Shown here: positions 56,798-64,000 of the stretch, piece by piece
How the letters are laid out: each line of letters starts with the position of its first letter
Numbering within the stretch: the stretch's first letter is position 1
Assembly (NCBI GenBank): GCA_032164245.1
Contig: JAVMKO010000003.1
Span: forward strand, 85,666,390-85,730,389
Source: Sternotherus odoratus
Taxonomy: Eukaryota; Chordata; Testudines; Kinosternidae
Length of the DNA: 64,000 bases
Direction of reading: 5' to 3'
Translations under genes and position numbers: made by a program
The notes under the pieces: generated by a model
Told to the model about the DNA's origin: nothing
Seen by the model: the letters and a program-made list of their open reading frames with translations, nothing else
Databases searched by the model: none

Positions 56798-57824
56798 ACT
56801 AGCGAAAATACCCGGTGTTGCTCGGGTCAGTCGGAGGTGGGGAGGGGGCAGGCAGCTGAGCGAGTGCGGGGTCCATTGGATGGGGGCAGAGAGCAAACCT
56901 GACACCCCCACCTCACCCCCCCGACCAAACCCGACACCCCCACCTCAATTACCACTCGACCAAACCCGACTCACATTTTCACCCCCCCACCCAAACCCAA
57001 CACCCCCACGTCTCCCCCCTACCAGCCCCAGCACCCCCTGACCAACACCCACACCTCACCCCCCGTAGACCAAACCTGACACACCCACCTCACTTCCCCC
57101 CCAACCAAACCTGACACCCCTACCAACCACCACAAACAAACCCGACACCCACACCTCACTTACCCCTCGACCAACCCCGACCCCCCTCCTCACCCTCCCA
57201 ACCAAACCCAACACTCCCACCTTACCCCCCCACCAAACCCAACACCCCCTGACCAACCCCAACCCCTACACGTCACCCTCACCCACCCAGACACCTTCCC
57301 ACCCCCCCAGACCAAACCCAATACCCCCGGCTCACTTACCCCCCGACCAAACCCGACACCCCCACCTCACCCCCCGACCAAACCAGACACCCCCACCTCA
57401 CCCCCCGACCAAACCCGACACCCCTACCTCACTTACCCTCCGACCAAACCCAACTTGGGTCCGTCGGAGGTGGCGAGGGGGCAGAGAGCTGAGGGATTCC
57501 GGGGTCCGTTGGAGGGGGGAGGGGGCAGAGAGCTGAGCGAGTGCGGTGTCTGTTGGAGGGGGTATTATGACATCAGAACTATGTCACAGAGAACAGCAGC
57601 TGCCCAGCTGATGTGATTGGCCTTTAAAGAATTTCACCCCTGGGGGGCGTCAGAGGTGAGAGTTGAAAAATTTTCGACTCTTACGGTCATTAGGACCCCA
57701 AGACCTCTAACTGTACCAAATTTCAAGTCTCTAGCTCAAACTGTGTGGAAGGAGTAAGCATACATCCGCGCATACACGCACGCATACATACACACATACA
57801 CCATTTGACTTTTATATATATAGA
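56798..57824 (-). mobile_element. nonautonomous Helitron, copy 2
   Basis: On the minus strand it starts TCTATATATATAAAAGTC (57824 downward) and ends CGCTAGT (56798). It is flanked by A before and T after (57825 and 56797 on the plus strand), the Helitron A|T target. A perfect 5-bp stem, ACCCG...CGGGT, lies 12 bases before the end. The first about 200 bases and last about 40 bases match copy 1 (18082-18740). It is longer because an internal minisatellite is expanded (56890-57440). No Rep/helicase frame. Confidence 0.88.
56890..57440. repeat. minisatellite inside Helitron copy 2
   Basis: It is a degenerate tandem array of about 25-35 base units around CCCCGACCAAACCCGACACC followed by CCCACCTCA. 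Units differ by point changes and indels. A shorter version occupies 18510-18680 in copy 1 on the opposite strand. Confidence 0.85.
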
Positions 57825-60800
57825 TAATGGCCCAGTTTCTGTCCATGTCCCCTTTTAAAATAACAGAAGAAATATTATTAAAGAAATTACTTACCATCAA
57901 GAGTTCAGGAGGCTGAAAGAGCCATGAGAAATACGCTGCAAGAATATGAAAAGAATATCTTGCCAGACAAATTTGATTGCCTTTTTTAGATAGAAATGCA
58001 AAATTAGTAGATACAGGTAACCATTTAGATACAAATGCCAACACTGACCTAAAGAAGAGCTCTGTGTAAACTTGAAAGCTTGTCTCTATCAGACGTTAGC
58101 CCATTGAAAAATATTACTTCACTCACCTTGTCTCTCTAATATGCTGGAAACAACATGGCTACAAAATTGTCAAGTGCCCACTAATTTTAGGTGCCCAACT
58201 TGAGACACCCATCTCGGACTCATTTGTGATGAACACGTTGACTTCAGGTGGAGTTTTCAGAGTTTCTGAAAATCAAACTCTGAAAATTAGTGTCTAAAAC
58301 TACCCACAGGCTGTCTGTGGCTTAGGACATTTCAAACTAGACTGGACGGCGTACTAGCAGATGTGTGGCATTGGCTGGAAAATGGATGTTTAGGACAGTT
58401 TTCCATCTCTAATGCCATGATCCTAAGTGTAAGTACATCAGAACTAATTTAATCTTTGGGTGGTGGTGACATGAATAAACCATTTGAGGTTCACTGTCAA
58501 AATTCTTAATGTCATAAAACCCCTTCTGATAGAATTAAAGCCTTATTGCATACAGTTGTGGTACATCATTCCTTGTGCTTATGTTCTACAGTCTAGACTA
58601 GGAACATTGGTATCCTCAAGGGCTTTCCACATAATCTTTTATTGTAAATGTGTTATTTTGATTTTAGAAAAATAAATATACAGCAGGTTTTAAAACCAAA
58701 TGGCGTTCTAATATAATAACATAAAAGCCCTTCAGAATGTTATAGGGAACACTTGTTTGTTAGAGCTGCCTCAGGGCTGTTAACTGCTGTGGGTTTTTGC
58801 TTAATTATTTGTATTTATTAATTTGAATTTTTCTTAGTTGTGACAATCAGCTCCATCTCATTAATACCAGCCAAGACATAGATGAAGGGAGGAACTAAAA
58901 AAAAGAGATTTTTCTGTTGAACATTGTAAAACTTTAGGCAGTGGGTTAGGAAACAGATCACATACACTGAGGACAGAACTGATAGGAATTTTGATAAAAC
59001 CACCAGCAGCAAATTTTGGGCCTCAATATATGATAGTTTATATATTAAAATAGCATGTAAATATAATGGGAACTGTTATGTGCATGAACATTTTATGGGT
59101 CCAATTGATGTGTTGAGGTGGATCAGTGTAAAATTAAAAAAAAAGGGGCAGAAAATTGTGGAGATACCTTACATACTGTATAACTGATTTTCCAATAAAC
59201 TGTTAAATAGCTTCAGCTTCCAACGTACTGCAGCATTTCATAATTAACATAAATCTGCAAAAGATGCTAACAAATGTTCTTTAGTTAAATAGGCAGCTTT
59301 TAAATGCCTGGATTGGTGTTCTTAATATCTAGACCACCCCAACCATCATGTGATCTTTGGAAAATAAAGTGCATACAGTTTGGATTGGGTCTGCAAGGCA
59401 GGGGGGCTTTCCGAAATCAGAGAAAATGATTCTCATTTAAAAGATTCTAGTCCCTTGTAAAATATAATAGAATATATTTCAGACATAGATGATGCCTGCT
59501 CTTTATAGTCACTATCAGAATTTACTGTACCTGAAGTTAAATATTGACTTTGGCTTCACGTTAGTCAATATTTATCTCTCAGATCAATACATTTTAATAT
59601 TGATTTCAACTGAAGTCATCATTCTGCTCAGTATTACTCTCAATGATTGATTCCAGTATATCTTCCCCTGCCCTTAATAATCTCTTATTTTCATATATTC
59701 ACACCTGATAGTGTTGGAAGATCTTTTTGGATCAGTAGCCTAACTCTTTGCATAAAGCACTACCCGTCCCGTAAATCTGTTTTTATCCTTTCCCCGGTCA
59801 CTTTTACAGACTGTTCTATAACTATTTCCCCCTATGCAAACTGTTACCGTGTCTGGTCTTAGTATCAAAAAAATTGTTCATAATGACTAAACAAAATATA
59901 TCATTTTCAGAGACCAGTGTAGCCTGTATCATTTTTTAAATTTTACGTATCTGATATTACATGCCTCATTTTCAATGTTAGCTCTTTACTCTTTAATTTT
60001 TAGTGCCCAGTGTGAATAATTATTTTCCCTCTTCTATATTGTTGCCCTTCAGATATTTAGCACTATCTCATGGCTTTTTAAAATCCCGATTTATTAAGAC
60101 TTCAAAGGGTCCATGCACTTCTACACATTAGATCTTTTATTATCTTGGTTTTCTCAGTACAGTTTATTTTAGAAAAGAATTTCACAACCAGTTTTTCCCA
60201 AATGCAGTTTACCTAATGACACTGATATCATTTTTTTTCTGGTAGTAGGATCTTTGAAGGCAATTTACTAAAGCTTTTTATAAAATACAATTAAAAGTAA
60301 ACTTCCTAGTGACCTCTGATGCATAGAAACTTGTTAATGCAGAATTTTGTTGCTAATCTCCCCAGCTCCTCCTCCCAACCTTTAGAAAGATCTGTTCCTT
60401 TTACAAGTATAGTATTTACAGAAGAGGTCTCAGTGACTTTATTAACTATGCTCTGGCACATAGAAATCTTCAAGTTTGTTCCATTAAAATACACTAGTTC
60501 TCTTTGGTTCTTAAAAAAATAAAATAAAACACCCTTTCTTTTGTCTCTTTGACTAAAATGCTGCCCATGTTCTGATTATCTTCCATCTTCTGTGGCTTTC
60601 CTGAATCTCATCTGAGATGCTCTAAAATAGCCACCCATCATGCTGTGCCCTTTGAGTGTGATGTGTTGTCTGTCTACTTAATCTGTCCTTGGGGAAGGAT
60701 CTTCCTTTCTGTATTGTGCAGCTCCTAGTACACTGTAAGCGATTAACTGATGAATAAATAATTAGATGAGCTCTGCTAAATGTTTTCAACTCATAAAGAT

Positions 60801-63084
60801 GAGCCATTTGAGATACTGGCAAAGACTTTAATCTTTACAGTAGTTTTTTAAAAACTCTTGAAAATTTAAAATGGGTGAATGAATATGGCTCAGTGTTCAA
60901 GAAAATATCCACTTCTGGGCTGAGACCAATCACAGAAAATTTCACCTGAAAGGGAGAATTTTCAGAAAGATTAAAGATGTGAACGAATGGGGAACAGATG
61001 TCTCAATACACTTCTTAACTGAAGCCTTTGCTACCAGCAAAAGTTAAAATAAGGTTAGCACTGACTAGTAGAATTATTAATAGGCAGAGCACTCTGCTGT
61101 TCTACTGTTTTGGTGTGAGGTCTGTGTCCTACAAACTAAAATAAATCTCTTCCTCTTTGACTGAGAATGTCATGGAAAAATTGCCAAAAGAGAAACAAAA
61201 CCCCTCCCTCCCTCTTCATACACAGAATGACTGTATAATAAATTATCAAAAAGGATACAATTTTTTCCCTTCTATTTTTTCAGTGTAGTTCAAAGAACTT
61301 AGATGAACACATTTTCCCCGCCCCCTATCCCTGAGAAACAGAGAGAAAATGGCTTCTGATGACCTTCCACGTTACTTGGGGTAGTTAAGCTAATTAGAGA
61401 CGCAGCTGAAATCCCATGTGACTTGCCCTATGATGGACTTTCCCAACTAACACAGTTCAAACTCTAAATGCATCAGCAAAGAGCATCTTAACAATGTTCA
61501 CTGTGATCCAAAAGAAGAAGTTGATTTCCATCTTGACACACATTTGTCACAGAAATGGATTTCCAGAAACTTTGTTTCAGGAGAACAGAGATGCCCATCT
61601 TAAAGACTTGAAATTTCTCTTTCTGCCCTTAGGCAGAAATTGAATTTGACAAGAGCCTTCAAGGTGGGACGCTGAGAAGCAGGCATATTGATTTTTCTCA
61701 ACAAAAAATAGATTTAAAAAATTTGCAAAATTGAAATTTACTTAGACATTTTTATTTTGTGATCAGGGTTTTCTCCACTGGAGTGTAAAATTTCCTGCCC
61801 AGCTCTGCCCACTGTCTGTCTGTGAACGCAGGCTGAAGTCAAGCTCTAGCATCCTCGATTCAGGTTTAATGATTTGCACAATTTAGTCTTGATTACTTGC
61901 AGTCATTAAGAATAGGGGTATTAACCTTAATTTCCTGGTCAAATTATAAATTTCTCACTGCATTAGCAACTGGATAGAGGATTTTTCTTTGCTTCATGCC
62001 CTAACATGTTGTGTTGCATAGATGTGCAATGTTAAAAAGGCTCTGAAATTCTACCCTAGTAGTGTCTGCCTTTCCCGATGTGTTCTTTACCTATCCCACA
62101 GTGACATTATGAATCTGAATTACTATTGATAGCATGCTTTGAAAACTTGGGATAAAAGACTTGGTAAATCACACTTTATAGAATTATTGTTAATGCCAGT
62201 ATTCATATCTATATTAATAATGCTATTAATGTTCTGGTTTTCAATTTAAAAGGGAAATGGAAGTCCTGTGTAGTAAGTAAAGTGCTAGCTCATTAAAGAA
62301 ACTCTGAGACATAACAAACCATTTTTTCAGTTTTAAGTCACACTTCCAAACAAGGCACTAACAGAACTATTCCCTAACGGGTGGAATGATGACCTATTTA
62401 ACATGGAGGCCTGGTATGGTTAACCGCCTCTTAAATCTCTTACAAGACAGGGCTGAAAACGCTGTGCCATTGCACCACAAAGGGCAACAAAGCTGCTCTG
62501 CAGCTGGAACAGATGGTTGCTGATGGGGATGACCATACTTATGTGAACTGTGGATGCTTTCGTTCTGTATTGCAGCCCTTAGGGTGAAAATAAGAATGCC
62601 TTATTGCAAGTGACCTTGTGTGCTGCCTCTTCCTTCTCCACAAACGTTGGGAAAATCATACTATCAAGTATGAGTGATGAGTGATAAGATATTTGAGCAG
62701 TTTCAGAAGAAGTCTCAGCTGAACAAAGCTGATTTCCTTTCCCCTGCCCCCCCAACAGTAATGGTCAATGCAGAGGAAGAAATTCTTCATCTTGTCCCCA
62801 CTAGCTGGCTGATCCAATTTAACAGCTTTTTGGTATGTCTGACCTGCTTTGAAGCCCTATGTTCAAAGCCAAGAGGCAGAGCAAATGTTATGATTCTTAG
62901 AAAGTCACAAAGCACTACAAGCTGATTTGAGATTAGAATAATTAAATATTTTTTTCTTGGATAAGCAACTACTGATGGGTTGGGAGTGCACACAAGTGTC
63001 TACAAGTGTTGAGAGTAGTGGACTGTAAACCTCACTGAAGGAAGTAGTATTATTTTTGGTGATACAACGGGGCATATCTGGGGA
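57825..63084. other. long unique AT-rich stretch, no gene recognised
   Basis: No exon or clear repeat family is recognised over more than 5 kb, apart from a possible ancient repeat remnant near 58180-58280. The block 62440-62640 (CAGCTGGAACAGATGGTTGC, TGTGAACTGTGGATGCTTTC) has E-box-like motifs and a less AT-rich composition. It could be regulatory, but this is speculative. Confidence 0.4.
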
Positions 63085-63225
63085 AATTGCTGGCGTACCC
63101 ATTCTTATACCAGTTATACCAGTATAACTCCCTGTGTGGATGTTTTTATTCTGGAATAATAATTGTCTACATGAGGAGTTATATCAGTATAATCATAGTG
63201 GTAAATTTCCAGAGTGGTAGACAAG
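63085..63225. repeat. MITE-like turtle repeat fragment with ATACCAGTATAACT motifs
   Basis: TTATACCAGTTATACCAGTA and the right end GAGTGGTAGACAAGACCT resemble a turtle MITE with GCxTTGTCTACAC termini. The left end is lost. Confidence 0.4.
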
Positions 63226-63427
63226 ACCTAATGGAGTCCAATCTGGACCGAAGCATTTTTTTCACTACTGTAATAACAAATAATATTTAAACTAATGGGT
63301 GTTTTATTATTATTTAATCCATCCCACTGCTGCAATACAGTTTACTTTGTAAAACTTTATCCAGATAAGTCTCAATTAACAGTGTTTGTTTCTATCATGC
63401 CCTTTGGAAAACTATTTCATAAACTCA

Positions 63428-63548
63428 GCCTTGTCTATACACACAAATTGTACCCCTTTACCTATACCAGTATAATTACTGGGTGAAGAGGTTGACCCTT
63501 TAGCTATACTAGTCTAGTTAGCGGTACAACTTTCTGATGTAGGCAAAC
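63428..63548. repeat. short MITE with GCCTTGTCTA-type ends
   Basis: The left end GCCTTGTCTATACACACAAA and, inverted, AGGTTTGCCTACATCAGAAA with shared TTGTACC form imperfect terminal inverted repeats around TACCAGTATAATTACTGGGT. About 120 bp, noncoding. Confidence 0.5.
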
Positions 63549-64000
63549 CTCATGTGGTGCACAGGCCTCGGGCTGACCCTCTGCACCATAATAGATTTCA
63601 CCCTGAGTATGTAGTAGACTCGTCTAGAGGGAGAGTGAGTTGGGGGTAGAGACACTGGGTAACTGTATTTCTTCCTCTAGTCCTAAGTGTGTGTGATGAT
63701 TATGACTTGAAAACAAGCTGAGATGTGGAGATAGAAAGTGGTGAGACTCTACAGAGTGTGGCAAATGAATATTTGGGAGAGTCTTAAGAAATATCTAATA
63801 TCATTGCCATTCCATTCCCTAGCCATTCTACTGCTGTGGAAAACATAGTTAAATGTAGATACCCTCAGTGAAAAATCTATCACTCCCATGCTCCTTCACT
63901 GTCAAGGACGTGACTGACTGAAAAGTGGTGTTGAATTTTCAAGATGAATAGAGAATGTTTTACCTAATGTGCTCTAGCTAGGGCAATTTGTTATTTCTAT

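Noticed and set aside
56890..57440. CRISPR-like or satellite array
   Set aside because: Units are adjacent and degenerate with no unique spacers, and the whole array sits inside a Helitron.

Overview
This window looks like vertebrate genomic DNA from a cryptodiran turtle. I recognised no host protein-coding exon, rRNA or functional tRNA gene. The turtle call rests on three things: many CR1 LINE copies; a tRNA-derived SINE with a CR1-like tail at 48463-48614, of the cryptodiran Pol III SINE type; and terminal sequences of DNA transposons, solo LTRs and a Penelope-like element that I recognise from turtle genomes. No database was searched, so family names come from recognition. Boundaries are firm only where target-site duplications (TSDs) can be read directly.

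Layout. 1-6 kb holds a pogo-like MITE, then a hAT-type element (1757-3471) with a second hAT-like element inside it (1912-3082, TSD CCCACTAA), which carries two nested inverted repeats. 6-12.7 kb holds a MIR SINE, turtle DNA repeats, two solo LTRs (9413-10554 and 10876-11961), CR1 copies and a second pogo-like MITE. 13.8-20.2 kb is one long minus-strand CR1 broken by an LTR-like insertion and by a hAT transposon (17677-19326), itself broken by a Helitron (18082-18740). 20.3-23.5 kb holds two more CR1 copies. 24-27.6 kb and 30.8-35.7 kb are mostly unique. 27.9-30.1 kb is a three-level nest: DNA repeat, then LTR, then hAT MITE. 36.8-38.4 kb holds a Penelope-like retroelement (PLE) with the longest credible ORF in the window (reverse transcriptase C-terminal part plus GIY-YIG endonuclease). 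40.5-44.1 kb holds a hAT MITE and a CR1 split by a solo LTR with TSD GTACT.

From 45.7 to 57.8 kb there are a PLE terminal fragment with a folded-back 5' end, a CR1, a second type of LINE (YADD motif) interrupted by the SINE and a small MITE, a broken ZMYM/DUF4371-type hAT transposase gene containing a MITE, another PLE fragment with a hammerhead-like motif, and a second copy of the Helitron in the opposite orientation. 57.8-63.1 kb is mainly AT-rich unique DNA, followed by two short MITE-like repeats.

Nothing here works as a gene pathway. The window is a stratigraphy of mobile elements, most of them decayed, in what is probably an intergenic or intronic gene-poor region. The most notable items are the open PLE frame with ribozyme-like terminal sequence, the two Helitron copies with precise A|TC...CTAGT|T ends, and the long inverted repeats inside the 1912-3082 element.
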